Shown in pieces: positions 1-6,575 of a stretch of DNA of 16,449 nucleotides. The DNA is from Chloroflexota bacterium (GTDB taxonomy: Bacteria > Chloroflexota > Limnocylindria > Limnocylindrales > CSP1-4): contig DAIERN010000010.1 of assembly GCA_027346765.1 (NCBI GenBank), forward strand, positions 1-16,449, in the 5' to 3' direction. The notes under the pieces are model-generated. The model saw only the letters and a list, made by a program, of their open reading frames with translations. It ran no database searches and was not told the DNA's origin. Position numbers and translations under genes: made by a program. Position 1 is the first letter of the stretch. Each line of letters starts with the position of its first letter.

Positions 1-1
1 C

Positions 2-406
2 AACTTAGTGCCGCGCAACGTCTGGTCCAAGCGCTACCGCGAGATCAACGAGTTCGAGCGGCTGTTGACCGACAACGGCACGACCATCGTCAAGTTCTTC
101 CTTTACATCGACCGCGACGAGCAGCGCCAGCGCTTCCAGGAGCGGGTTGACGATCCCAAGAAGCGCTGGAAGTTTTCGATGGGCGATCTGGCCGAACGCA
201 AGCTATGGGACGACTACGTCGCCGCGTTCGAGGAAGCGCTGTCGAAGACCTCGACCGACTATGCGCCCTGGTACGTCATCCCGGCCAACCACAACTGGCT
301 GCGCAACCTGGCGGTCTCGACCATCCTGGCCGAGACGATCGAAGAGCTGAAGCCGGCCTACCCGCCAGCGGCCGCCGATATCCCGCCGAATCTGAAGGTC
401 GAGTAA
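2..406 (+). CDS. Polyphosphate kinase 2 (PPK2) family, C-terminal part
   Basis: This is the C-terminal part of a PPK2-family enzyme, which moves phosphate between inorganic polyphosphate and nucleotides in the cytoplasm. The frame is open to the left edge, where it reads NLVP before the first possible start (GTG at 8), so the gene begins outside the window. Family hallmarks follow in order: W..RY.EIN.FERLL, the strand IVKFFLYI, EQ..RF.ER..DP.K.WKFS, and TSTDYAPWYVIPANHNW, the conserved block near the end of these proteins. The Walker A and lid regions are missing because they lie upstream. The substrate class (ADP, AMP or GDP) cannot be judged from this part. It converges on the HerA-like gene with only three bases between stop codons. 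Confidence 0.93.
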   Translation, partial: NLVPRNVWSKRYREINEFERLLTDNGTTIVKFFLYIDRDEQRQRFQERVDDPKKRWKFSMGDLAERKLWDDYVAAFEEALSKTSTDYAPWYVIPANHNWLRNLAVSTILAETIEELKPAYPPAAADIPPNLKVE

Positions 407-409
407 CCC

Positions 410-2104
410 CTACCTGCGGCCGCCGCCCAGGATCGTCCCGAAGACGCCGCGCAGGATGTCCTGGCCCAGGCGCGAACCGACGACGCGGCCACCGGTCCGG
501 ATGGCGCTGTTGATCGTCCGCTGACGTTCGCGTTCGGCCGCCGCCTGCTCGCGCTTGTAGCGGCGTTCGGCGGCGGCCTGTTCTCGCTGCTGACGCGCGG
601 CGGCTCGATCGCGTTCGCGCTGCTCGCGGACCTGGCGCTGAATCTCGCGCCGCTGCTGGGCTGGGGTCATGGTGTTCATGCCGGTCGCGGTGGTCGGCGG
701 CAATCCCTGGGCCTGCGCCTGCGCAACGGCGGCCTGTGCCGCCGCCTGCCGTGCCGCGTCGAGCCGCGCGTTGATGCGCTCATAGGCCGAATCGCGATCG
801 ATGGTCGCGCCGTACTTCGCGTTGAGCGGGCTCGCGGCGACGATCGCCGCGAAGCGATCGTCGGGGATGGGCGCCATCTGCGAATCGGGCGCGACGAGTC
901 GCGTCGCCGCGAGCGGCGTTGGGATGCCGCGCGGCGACAAGACAGTCACCGCAGCCTCGCCGATGCCCAGCGAAGTGAGCAGCTTCTCGACGTCGTAGAA
1001 CTCAGTCATGGGGAATGTGCGCGCGGTCTTGCGCAGGTTGTCGGCATCCTCCGGCGTGAACGCGCGCAAGGCGTGCTGGACGCGATTGCCCAGCTGCGAC
1101 AGGACCGACGATGGCACGTCAGTCGGTGACTGGGTGACGAAATAGACGCCCACGCCCTTGGAGCGGATGAGCCGCGCGGTGCGCTCGATCTCGTCCATCA
1201 GCGCCTGCGACGCGTCGTCGAACAGCAGGTGTGCCTCGTCGAAGAAGAAGCACAGCTTGGGCTTGGGCAGATCGCCCACCTCGGGCAGCGTCTCGTACAG
1301 CTGGGCGAGCATCCACAACATGAACGTCGAGAACAGCCGCGGCCGATTCATCACGTCGGGCAGCTCGAGCAGGCTGACCACGCCCTCGCCCTCTGGCGTC
1401 GTCCGCAACAGGTCGGCCACGTCGAACTCGGGCTCACCAAAGAAGATGTCCGACCCATCCTGCTCGCTGACCACGATCGCGCGCAGCAGGACACCGACCG
1501 ACGCCGCGGACATCCCGCCGTAGTCGGCCAGCTCGCCCTTGCCCTCATCGGACGAGAGGTACTTCAACGCGGCGGCGAGATCCTTCAAGTCCAACAACGG
1601 CAGGTTGTTGTCGTCGCAGTACTTGAAGATCAGCGACAGGATCTCGGTCTGGGTGTCATTGAGATCGAGCACCTTGCCCAGGAGCAGCGGCCCAAACGAG
1701 TGGACCGTGGCGCGGACCTGCGCGCCGCGCTTGCCCGACAGCGACAGGAACTCCACCGGGTGCGCCGACGGCGCATAGGCCAGCTCGAGCGAGGCCATGC
1801 GCGAGATGATGTGCGGGTTGGTGGCGTCGCCGGCGGCGGCCATGCCGGTCACGTCGCCCTTGATGTCCGCCACGAAGCACGGCACACCGGCTTTGCTCAG
1901 CTGGCCTGCCAGCAGCTGCAGCGTCTTGGTCTTGCCCGTGCCGGTCGCGCCGGCGATGAGCCCGTGGCGATTCATCATCGCCAGCGCCACCTGGACGTGC
2001 GCGCCGTTGTATGGCTCGCCCTCGAGCATTGGACTGCCCATCATCAAGGTGGGCTGGTCGATCGTGTAGCCATCGATCATCGCTTTGGCGAACGCGTCGT
2101 TCAT
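410..2104 (-). CDS. HerA-like ATPase, DUF853 family (YjgR-like)
   Basis: This is a 564-residue P-loop ATPase of the HerA/FtsK group, DUF853 branch. Its cellular role is poorly defined; related HerA proteins are hexameric DNA-translocating motors. Walker A is GATGTGKT at residues 52-59, preceded by RHGLIA. Walker B is LCFFFDEAHLLF at 284-295, followed by a sensor-like YFVTQSP at 321-327. Residues about 440-530 form a long Ala/Gln/Arg/Glu-rich segment, probably coiled coil, and the protein ends in a Gly-rich tail. The frame is open to 2260, but the extra 52 residues are low-complexity shadow and overlap the cyclophilin gene. I therefore place the start at ATG 2104. That ATG has a TAGCCT box 8 bases upstream and no Shine-Dalgarno sequence. 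It is divergent from the cyclophilin gene. Confidence 0.92.
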   Translation of the reverse strand: MNDAFAKAMIDGYTIDQPTLMMGSPMLEGEPYNGAHVQVALAMMNRHGLIAGATGTGKTKTLQLLAGQLSKAGVPCFVADIKGDVTGMAAAGDATNPHIISRMASLELAYAPSAHPVEFLSLSGKRGAQVRATVHSFGPLLLGKVLDLNDTQTEILSLIFKYCDDNNLPLLDLKDLAAALKYLSSDEGKGELADYGGMSAASVGVLLRAIVVSEQDGSDIFFGEPEFDVADLLRTTPEGEGVVSLLELPDVMNRPRLFSTFMLWMLAQLYETLPEVGDLPKPKLCFFFDEAHLLFDDASQALMDEIERTARLIRSKGVGVYFVTQSPTDVPSSVLSQLGNRVQHALRAFTPEDADNLRKTARTFPMTEFYDVEKLLTSLGIGEAAVTVLSPRGIPTPLAATRLVAPDSQMAPIPDDRFAAIVAASPLNAKYGATIDRDSAYERINARLDAARQAAAQAAVAQAQAQGLPPTTATGMNTMTPAQQRREIQRQVREQRERDRAAARQQREQAAAERRYKREQAAAERERQRTINSAIRTGGRVVGSRLGQDILRGVFGTILGGGRR

Positions 2105-2112
2105 GTCGCCGA

Positions 2113-2118
2113 AGGCTA
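2113..2118 (-). promoter_or_regulatory. Possible -10 box (TAGCCT) of a leaderless HerA-like transcript
   Basis: On the minus strand TAGCCT ends 8 bases before ATG 2104, which has no ribosome-binding sequence. That spacing would put the transcript start at or next to the ATG. No convincing -35 element is visible, so this rests on the box and on similar arrangements at other genes here. Confidence 0.35.
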
Positions 2119-2198
2119 CATGGCCCGTAGCGCTGGGCGCCCAGCGGCGGGCGCAGGACGTCGCGTGCGCTAACCTCGGGCGGTAAGACAACCCTGTC

Positions 2199-2204
2199 GA
2201 GGAG
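2199..2204 (+). promoter_or_regulatory. Shine-Dalgarno site deciding the GTG start of the cyclophilin gene
   Basis: GAGGAG lies 6 bases before GTG 2211, an ideal distance. It is one of the few strong ribosome-binding sites in the window and fixes the cyclophilin start. A TAACCT at 2171-2176 could be its -10 box, but no -35 is obvious. Confidence 0.7.
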
Positions 2205-2210
2205 CCGCAC

Positions 2211-2714
2211 GTGAAGTCATACCCCGCGCCGCCGCAGATGCAGATCGATCCGGCGCACACCTACAGCGCCACGATCGAGACGAGCGCGGGCACCATGACC
2301 GCCCAGCTGTTCGCGAGCGAAGCGCCCATGACCGTCAACAACTTCGTGTTCCTGGCGCGCGACGGTTTCTACAACGACGTCATCTTCCATCGCGTGATTC
2401 GCGGCTTCATGGTCCAGGGCGGCGACCCCACTGGCACCGGCCGCGGTGGTCCCGGCTACCGCTTCGACGATGAGCCGGTCACGCGCCGCTACACCCGCGG
2501 CATCCTGGCGATGGCCAATGCCGGTCCCAACACCAACGGCAGCCAGTTCTTCGTGATGCACGCCGACTACGGCCTGCCGCCCAACTACACGATCTTCGGC
2601 CAGCTCACGGGCGGCGAGGACGTGCTCGACAAGATCGCGACCGCCCAGACCGGCGCGCAGGATCGCCCGACTGAGCCGGTGACGATCAAGTCGGTGACGA
2701 TCACAGAGGCGTAG
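2211..2714 (+). CDS. Peptidyl-prolyl cis-trans isomerase, cyclophilin type
   Basis: This is a 167-residue single-domain cyclophilin, which speeds proline isomerisation during protein folding. The signature FHRVIRGFMVQGGDPTGTG spans residues 59-77 and contains the catalytic Arg61, Phe66 and Gln69. NTNGSQFF at 107-114 supplies Gln112 and Phe113 of the active site. The strand TIFGQLTGG at 127-135 is the usual bacterial C-terminal block. There is no signal peptide or membrane segment, so it should be cytoplasmic. The short N-terminal extension (about 17 residues) precedes the first core strand. The start is GTG 2211, behind GAGGAG. The PPOX-type gene follows directly on the same strand, so the two are probably co-transcribed. 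Confidence 0.96.
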   Translation: MKSYPAPPQMQIDPAHTYSATIETSAGTMTAQLFASEAPMTVNNFVFLARDGFYNDVIFHRVIRGFMVQGGDPTGTGRGGPGYRFDDEPVTRRYTRGILAMANAGPNTNGSQFFVMHADYGLPPNYTIFGQLTGGEDVLDKIATAQTGAQDRPTEPVTIKSVTITEA

Positions 2715-2718
2715 CACG
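2705..2718 (+). promoter_or_regulatory. Candidate ribosome-binding site and ACG start for the PPOX gene
   Basis: AGAGG at 2705-2709 lies 6 bases before ACG 2716, in frame with the PPOX protein. The codons from 2719 read LDAAQRQLLEESRRATLVTL, which looks like the normal N-terminus of this family. No ATG, GTG or TTG occurs in frame between the upstream stop at 2695 and GTG 2770. Either ACG is used as a start, or an ATG was changed to ACG. Confidence 0.4.
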
Positions 2719-2769
2719 CTCGACGCGGCGCAGCGGCAACTGCTCGAGGAGAGCCGGCGGGCGACGCTG

Positions 2770-3159
2770 GTGACGCTCGCCGCTGACGGGCGTCCGCGGC
2801 CGGTGCCGATTGCTTTTGCGCTTCGCGACACAGCGCAAGGCCTGATCGTCTATTCCGCGTTGGACGAGAAGCGCAAGTCGGTCGCCGATCCGCGCAGCCT
2901 CGCGCGCGTACGCGACATAGGTGCGCGCCCACGCGTCGCGCTGCTTGTCGATCGCTGGGACGAGGACTGGTCGCGCCTGGCCTGGGTCCGCCTGGAGGGA
3001 ACGGCCACAGTGCTCGAGCCGACTGATCCTTCGGAGCCTGAACATTCGCTCGCGGTTGGCCTGCTGCGCGAGCGCTATGAGCAGTACGCGAAGCACAAGC
3101 TCGAGTCGCGGCCGGTCATCAGGATCGCGGTCGAGCGCGTGAGCGGGTGGCAGGCATGA
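2770..3159 (+). CDS. PPOX-class, probably F420-dependent, oxidoreductase (TIGR03668-like)
   Basis: This is a small split-barrel flavin/deazaflavin-binding protein of the pyridoxamine-phosphate-oxidase superfamily. It most resembles the F420-dependent subgroup found in actinobacteria and Chloroflexota; the substrate is unknown. Visible family blocks are AADGRPRPVPIAFAL at the start, RSLARVRDIGARPRVALLVD with DEDWSRLAWVRLEG in the middle, and LRERYEQY...LESRPVIRIAVERVSGW at the end. Position 2770 is the first conventional start, but it cuts into the first barrel strand and has no ribosome-binding site at a usable distance. Family-like sequence runs back to about 2716. The stop overlaps the start of the protease gene as ATGA, so the two are translationally coupled. 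F420 rather than FMN or heme binding is inferred from the subgroup. Confidence 0.85.
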   Translation: MTLAADGRPRPVPIAFALRDTAQGLIVYSALDEKRKSVADPRSLARVRDIGARPRVALLVDRWDEDWSRLAWVRLEGTATVLEPTDPSEPEHSLAVGLLRERYEQYAKHKLESRPVIRIAVERVSGWQA

Positions 3160-4349
3160 GCTTCAACCTCGTCGACGCGCTGGCGTTGGTGCTGATCGCC
3201 GTCGCCGTCCTTTTCGGCTGGCGATCGGGCCTAGCGGTCCAGGCGTTCGCGCTGGGCGGCTTCCTGATCGGGCTGGGGCTCGTGGTGATCGCGGCGCCGT
3301 TCATCTATGGGTTCGTGGCCAATGCGTCGTTCCTGATTCGGACCGCGATCGTCGTCGTATCGGTCGGTGCGATCGTGCTTATCTGCCAGGGCATCGGCAG
3401 CGTCATCGGCGGCCGGCTTAAGCAGCGCATGGGTCGCGGCGTGCTGAGTGGCCTGGACGCCGGCGGCGGCGCGGCGTTCGGCTTGGTCCGCGGCCTGTTC
3501 ATGGTCTGGCTGCTGGGCGGCCTCCTGGGCGTGGTCCAGGTCGGCGGACTGTCGATCGAGGCGCGCCAGTCGACCATCCTGCGCGCGCTCGATTCGCGCC
3601 TCCCCTCGCCCCTCGTTCTGGCCGCGCAATTGGGTCAGCTGGTGGAGGCCGCCGGCCTGCCGGACATCTTCGTCGGCGCCCCGCCACCGGCGTCGGAGCT
3701 ACCCGCGGGCGTGCCGTCCGCTGCCCAGGCAGCACAACTCGTCGCCGACGCGACGGGCAGCACGGTTCGCGTCGAGGCCACGGCGTGCGGCGCCTTCATC
3801 ACCGGCTCCGGCTTCGCGGTCAACGCCCACCACATCGTCACCAACGCCCATGTGGTCGCGGGGTCGGACAAGGTGTGGATCTCGTTCAACGGCCAGCTCG
3901 AGCGGTACGCAGCCGAGGTGGTGCTGTATGACCCCGAGCTCGACATCGCCCTGCTGTACGAGCCGGACGTCCGCCTCGCGCCACTGACGCTAGCGGCGGC
4001 ATTGCCGCCGCGCGGCGAACAGACGGCCGCACTCGGCTACACCGGCGGCGGTCGCCTGCGCACGATCCCGGGCGTCGTCAGCCGCGAGCTGGACGCCGTT
4101 GGCCGCGACATCTATGGCACCAACATCGAGGAGCGCAGCATCATCGAGCTGCGCGAGGACGTCGCGCCGGGCGACAGCGGCGGGCCACTGCTCATATCCA
4201 GCGGGGAGGTTGCCGGTGTCACCTTCTCCAGGTCGCAGAACGATCCGCAGATCGGCTACGCGCTATCGCCGATCTCAGTCTCGAATTCGATCGCGCCGGC
4301 GCTCACCAGCACGGCCCCGTCAGACACGCAGGGCTGCATCGCCCACTAG
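3156..4349 (+). CDS. CvpA-trypsin membrane serine protease, MarP-like
   Basis: This 397-residue protein joins an N-terminal CvpA-like membrane domain (about four helices, residues roughly 7-130) to an extracytoplasmic trypsin-fold protease. The layout matches MarP of Mycobacterium tuberculosis, a protease needed for acid and oxidative stress survival. The catalytic triad is visible as His232 (VTNAHVV), Asp263 (DPELDIALL) and Ser341 (APGDSGGPLL). Cys211 (ACGAF) and Cys394 near the C-terminus sit where MarP forms its activating disulfide. The ATG at 3156 overlaps the PPOX stop as ATGA; an in-frame GTG at 3147 is less likely. Its stop shares the bases CTAG with the stop of the convergent MarR gene. 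The substrate here is unknown. Confidence 0.92.
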   Translation: MSFNLVDALALVLIAVAVLFGWRSGLAVQAFALGGFLIGLGLVVIAAPFIYGFVANASFLIRTAIVVVSVGAIVLICQGIGSVIGGRLKQRMGRGVLSGLDAGGGAAFGLVRGLFMVWLLGGLLGVVQVGGLSIEARQSTILRALDSRLPSPLVLAAQLGQLVEAAGLPDIFVGAPPPASELPAGVPSAAQAAQLVADATGSTVRVEATACGAFITGSGFAVNAHHIVTNAHVVAGSDKVWISFNGQLERYAAEVVLYDPELDIALLYEPDVRLAPLTLAAALPPRGEQTAALGYTGGGRLRTIPGVVSRELDAVGRDIYGTNIEERSIIELREDVAPGDSGGPLLISSGEVAGVTFSRSQNDPQIGYALSPISVSNSIAPALTSTAPSDTQGCIAH

Positions 4350-4849
4350 GACTTGATCAAGCGGCCGCGGCGGGTGAGGGCGCGGCTCGATAGCGCGGCG
4401 ACGCCCATCGCCACCAGCGCGCGTTCCGCCGCGGGGAGCGGCCGCACGACGGACAGAAATTGCTCGGCGCGGGCGCCGTCAACTTCGGCGAGCAGCGCAT
4501 GACCCGCGGCGGTGATCTCAATCTGGCGCTGGCGCCGATCAGCCACTTCCTCGCGCCGCTCAACCAGGCCGCGGCGTTCCAACTCCGACACCAAGCGCGA
4601 GGTGGCCGACGGCGACCGGCCGATCAGCTCGGCGAGGTCGGCCACCGTCAGGGTCGCGGTGCCGTCAATCGCGTACAGCGCCGCGAGCTGCGCGAAGCCC
4701 AGGCGGAGCTGCGCCAGCTGGGCCGCGAAACCGACAACCAGGTCGCGCCACAAAGCACGGCCCATGGCAATGCGATCGGACAGCTGGCGCGGGTTCTGCA
4801 TCTGGTCGCGCGCGGCAAGGACGGCCGGACTGAGGTCGGAGTCGCTCAC
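4346..4849 (-). CDS. MarR-family transcriptional regulator
   Basis: This is a 167-residue MarR-type winged-helix protein, which binds DNA as a dimer and often responds to small molecules. The winged helix spans about residues 66-115. LTVADLAELIGRSPSATSRL holds the helix-turn-helix, with the recognition helix at about 79-94, and ERREEVADRRQRQIEITAAG is the wing. Flanking helices (25-60 and 118-160) should form the dimer interface. The open frame continues upstream to 5059, but GTG 4849 starts family-like sequence and overlaps the PIN toxin stop as GTGA. That overlap implies it is the third gene of the toxin-antitoxin operon. Its target genes are not evident. Confidence 0.88.
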   Translation of the reverse strand: MSDSDLSPAVLAARDQMQNPRQLSDRIAMGRALWRDLVVGFAAQLAQLRLGFAQLAALYAIDGTATLTVADLAELIGRSPSATSRLVSELERRGLVERREEVADRRQRQIEITAAGHALLAEVDGARAEQFLSVVRPLPAAERALVAMGVAALSSRALTRRGRLIKS

Positions 4850-5277
4850 TCGGTATCGGCGTCGGCTGGCAGAACAGTGAACTGGCTGCCATCGATAGTG
4901 CGGAGGGCGCGAAAATGGCGCTCGTCGAAGGTCACGACGCGGCTGGTACCGTAGCGCCCCGCGAGGATGACGGTACTCAGGTCCGCCAGACCCACGTCCA
5001 GGTCCGAGTATTGTTTCTCCAGATCGGCCACGACTGCATGATCGCCTGTGTCCAGACACGCAACCGTGAACCGCCCGGCCGCCAGATCATCAAGAAAGGC
5101 AAGCCGCGCAGAGCGGCCGAGACGCTGACCAAGCAGGTAGTCGACCTCTGCCGTTACCGGGGCGGCAATCACCAGCTCACCGGGTTCGTTACGCAACAAA
5201 GCTTCGATCCGTGGGCGGAGCGGATCGCGCCGGTCCGCCACCGCCACCAATGGTGCGGCATCGAGCACCAGGGTCAC
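4846..5277 (-). CDS. PIN-domain toxin, VapC-like
   Basis: This is a 143-residue PIN-domain protein, predicted to be the ribonuclease toxin of a type II toxin-antitoxin pair. The acidic metal-binding residues expected of PIN domains are present: Asp6 (LVLDAAPL), Glu44 (VTAEVDYLLG), Asp99 (DVGLADLS, with Asp94 nearby) and Asp118 (VVTFDERHF). The length is normal for VapC. Its GTG start (5277) overlaps the antitoxin stop as GTGA, and its own stop overlaps the MarR start in the same way. Natural VapC targets include tRNAs and 23S rRNA, but the target here is unknown. Confidence 0.9.
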   Translation of the reverse strand: MTLVLDAAPLVAVADRRDPLRPRIEALLRNEPGELVIAAPVTAEVDYLLGQRLGRSARLAFLDDLAAGRFTVACLDTGDHAVVADLEKQYSDLDVGLADLSTVILAGRYGTSRVVTFDERHFRALRTIDGSQFTVLPADADTE

Positions 5278-5501
5278 TCGCCAAATCCCGCGAAAAGCTG
5301 ATCGTCGGACAAGTCGGCGATGGAGCCGCCTGGGCCGTCGGCAACACCTATGAGCGCGAAGTCACGATCACCGTGGCGCATCGGCTCGTAGGCCCGGATC
5401 GCGCGACGGATGATCTCTGCCTGCGACGTCTGTGCCGCACGCGCGAGCCGCGCGAGCCGTGTGATCTCTTCACGACCCAGGTAGACGCTGGTCTTATCCA
5501 C
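5274..5501 (-). CDS. Ribbon-helix-helix antitoxin (CopG/VapB-like)
   Basis: This is a 75-residue antitoxin paired with the PIN toxin. The N-terminus has ribbon-helix-helix layout: strand KTSVYL (3-8), helix REEITRLARLARAA (10-23) and helix SQAEIIRRAIRAY (26-38). The acidic C-terminal part (residues 44-75, with LSDDQLFAGF) should wrap the toxin. The frame is open to 5564, but GTG 5501 begins directly before the DNA-binding strand and has a TACCCT box 6 bases upstream. Direct repeats overlap this promoter, as expected for autorepression. The stop overlaps the toxin GTG as GTGA. Confidence 0.87.
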   Translation of the reverse strand: MDKTSVYLGREEITRLARLARAAQTSQAEIIRRAIRAYEPMRHGDRDFALIGVADGPGGSIADLSDDQLFAGFGE

Positions 5502-5504
5502 GAA

Positions 5505-5523
5505 CGTAGGGTACCACGTAGGG
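5505..5523 (-). promoter_or_regulatory. Promoter and probable operator of the first toxin-antitoxin operon
   Basis: CGTAGGG occurs twice on the plus strand, at 5505-5511 and 5517-5523, a 12-base period. The pair overlaps TACCCT (5513-5508, minus strand), a likely -10 box 6 bases before the GTG. Ribbon-helix-helix antitoxins commonly autorepress by binding short repeats of this kind. No good -35 is visible. Confidence 0.45.
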
Positions 5524-5566
5524 CACCGCCGCAACGAGGCAAGGGTATGTGTGCATAGTTGCACCT

Positions 5567-5578
5567 AACCGGTCGGTT
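5567..5578. promoter_or_regulatory. TetR-style palindromic operator before fabD
   Basis: AACCG-GT-CGGTT is a perfect inverted repeat with arms 5567-5571 and 5574-5578. AACCGGTCGGTT resembles operators bound by many TetR-family regulators. It overlaps or abuts TTGGCA (5577-5582), the best -35-like hexamer before fabD. Repression of fabD is inference, and no TetR gene is in the window. Confidence 0.45.
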
Positions 5579-5595
5579 GGCAGCCCCTGCCCTGC

Positions 5596-5601
5596 TACGG
5601 T
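5596..5601 (+). promoter_or_regulatory. Possible -10 box (TACGGT) of fabD
   Basis: CTACGGT lies 9 bases before GTG 5611, and the same CTACGGT lies 6 bases before GTG 9400. There is no Shine-Dalgarno sequence before fabD, so a leaderless transcript starting near 5608-5611 is plausible. Confidence 0.35.
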
Positions 5602-5610
5602 TTGAGCGCA

Positions 5611-6558
5611 GTGGCTTTCGCGTTCGTTTTCCCCGGCCAGGGGTCCCAGTACGTCGGCATGGGCAAGGCCCTGTCCGAAAGCAGCGAGCGTGTTGCCACG
5701 ACCATGGCCGCTGTCGACATGGTGCTCGATGAGCCGCTCTCACGCCTGATGTTTGACGGTCCGGCCGAACAACTCGACCAGACGGTTAATTCGCAGCCGG
5801 CGATCCTGGCATGTTCGATCGCGTATTTGCGCGCGATCGAGGAGCGCCTACGCTCGTGGGAACAAGAACTTCCGCCGCCGGCTTTCTACGCCGGCCACTC
5901 GATGGGCCAGTACAGCGCCATGGTCGCGGCGGGCGTGATCTCGCTCGCCGACGGCGTGCGTCTCGTCCGAGAGCGCGGCAAGCAGATGCAAGCATCGGCC
6001 CCGGACGGTTCGATGGCCGCGATTATCGGCCTGCCGGAGGAGCAGCTGAGCGCCCTGGAAGCGGCCGGCCAACAGCTCGGCGTCTTCACCATCGCCAACC
6101 GCAACTCACTCGGCCAGATCGTGGTCAGCGGCGATCGCGCCGCGGTTGAGGGCGCCGCGGAGAAGGCCAAGGAGCTGGGCGCGAAGCGCGCGATCGTGCT
6201 GCCAGTCAGCGTTGCCGCCCATTCGCCGTTGATGGCCACGGCCGCGGACAACATGCGCGAAGTGCTCGCCTCGGTCCAATTCAATGACCCGCAGGCGCCG
6301 CTCCTCGCGAACGCCGACGCGCGACCCCTCACGACCGCCGAAGAGTGCCGCGCCGAGCTGGTCGAGCATCTCACCCGCGGTGTCGACTGGGTCAAGGCGG
6401 TCGAGGTCATGTCCGCGCGGGGGGTGAGCCGATTCGTGGAAGTCGGCCCCGGGAAGGTCCTCACCGGTCTCATCAAACGCATCAACCCTGAATCGGAAGC
6501 CGTCGCCGTCGATGAGCAATCGGCGCCCGACCGCTTCGCCATGCCCGACCTCACCTAA
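5611..6558 (+). CDS. fabD: Malonyl-CoA:ACP transacylase
   Basis: FabD transfers malonyl from CoA to acyl carrier protein to feed fatty acid synthesis. The N-terminal oxyanion motif FVFPGQGSQYVGMG is present. The nucleophile is the Ser of GHSMGQYSAM (residue 97 from GTG 5611), the conserved Arg lies in VRERGKQM, and the catalytic His lies in VSVAAHSPLM (residue 204). The strand FVEVGPGKVLTGLIKR near the end is typical. The nucleophile elbow reads GHSMGQ rather than the usual GHSLGE. About 315 residues is a normal length. A TTG at 5602 would add three residues (M-S-A), but GTG 5611 fits the TACGGT box better and begins VAFAFVFPGQGSQ. It is followed 17 bases later by fabF, so the two form an operon. 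Confidence 0.95.
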   Translation: MAFAFVFPGQGSQYVGMGKALSESSERVATTMAAVDMVLDEPLSRLMFDGPAEQLDQTVNSQPAILACSIAYLRAIEERLRSWEQELPPPAFYAGHSMGQYSAMVAAGVISLADGVRLVRERGKQMQASAPDGSMAAIIGLPEEQLSALEAAGQQLGVFTIANRNSLGQIVVSGDRAAVEGAAEKAKELGAKRAIVLPVSVAAHSPLMATAADNMREVLASVQFNDPQAPLLANADARPLTTAEECRAELVEHLTRGVDWVKAVEVMSARGVSRFVEVGPGKVLTGLIKRINPESEAVAVDEQSAPDRFAMPDLT

Positions 6559-6562
6559 GGAG
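6556..6562 (+). promoter_or_regulatory. Shine-Dalgarno site of fabF, overlapping the fabD stop
   Basis: TAAGGAG contains the fabD stop codon TAA and precedes ATG 6576 by 13 bases. That is longer than ideal, but no closer site exists. The arrangement suggests coupling of fabD and fabF translation. Confidence 0.5.
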
Positions 6563-6575
6563 CCACCGACTCGCC

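Noticed and set aside
1229..2173. A 314-codon open frame antisense to the HerA-like ATPase
   Set aside because: It is the complement of conserved Walker-motif coding sequence, with His/Arg/Gln-rich composition and no recognisable motif.
4346..5059. A 237-residue MarR protein starting at 5059
   Set aside because: The first 70 residues are an alternative frame of the PIN toxin gene; GTG 4849 with a GTGA overlap fits the family start.
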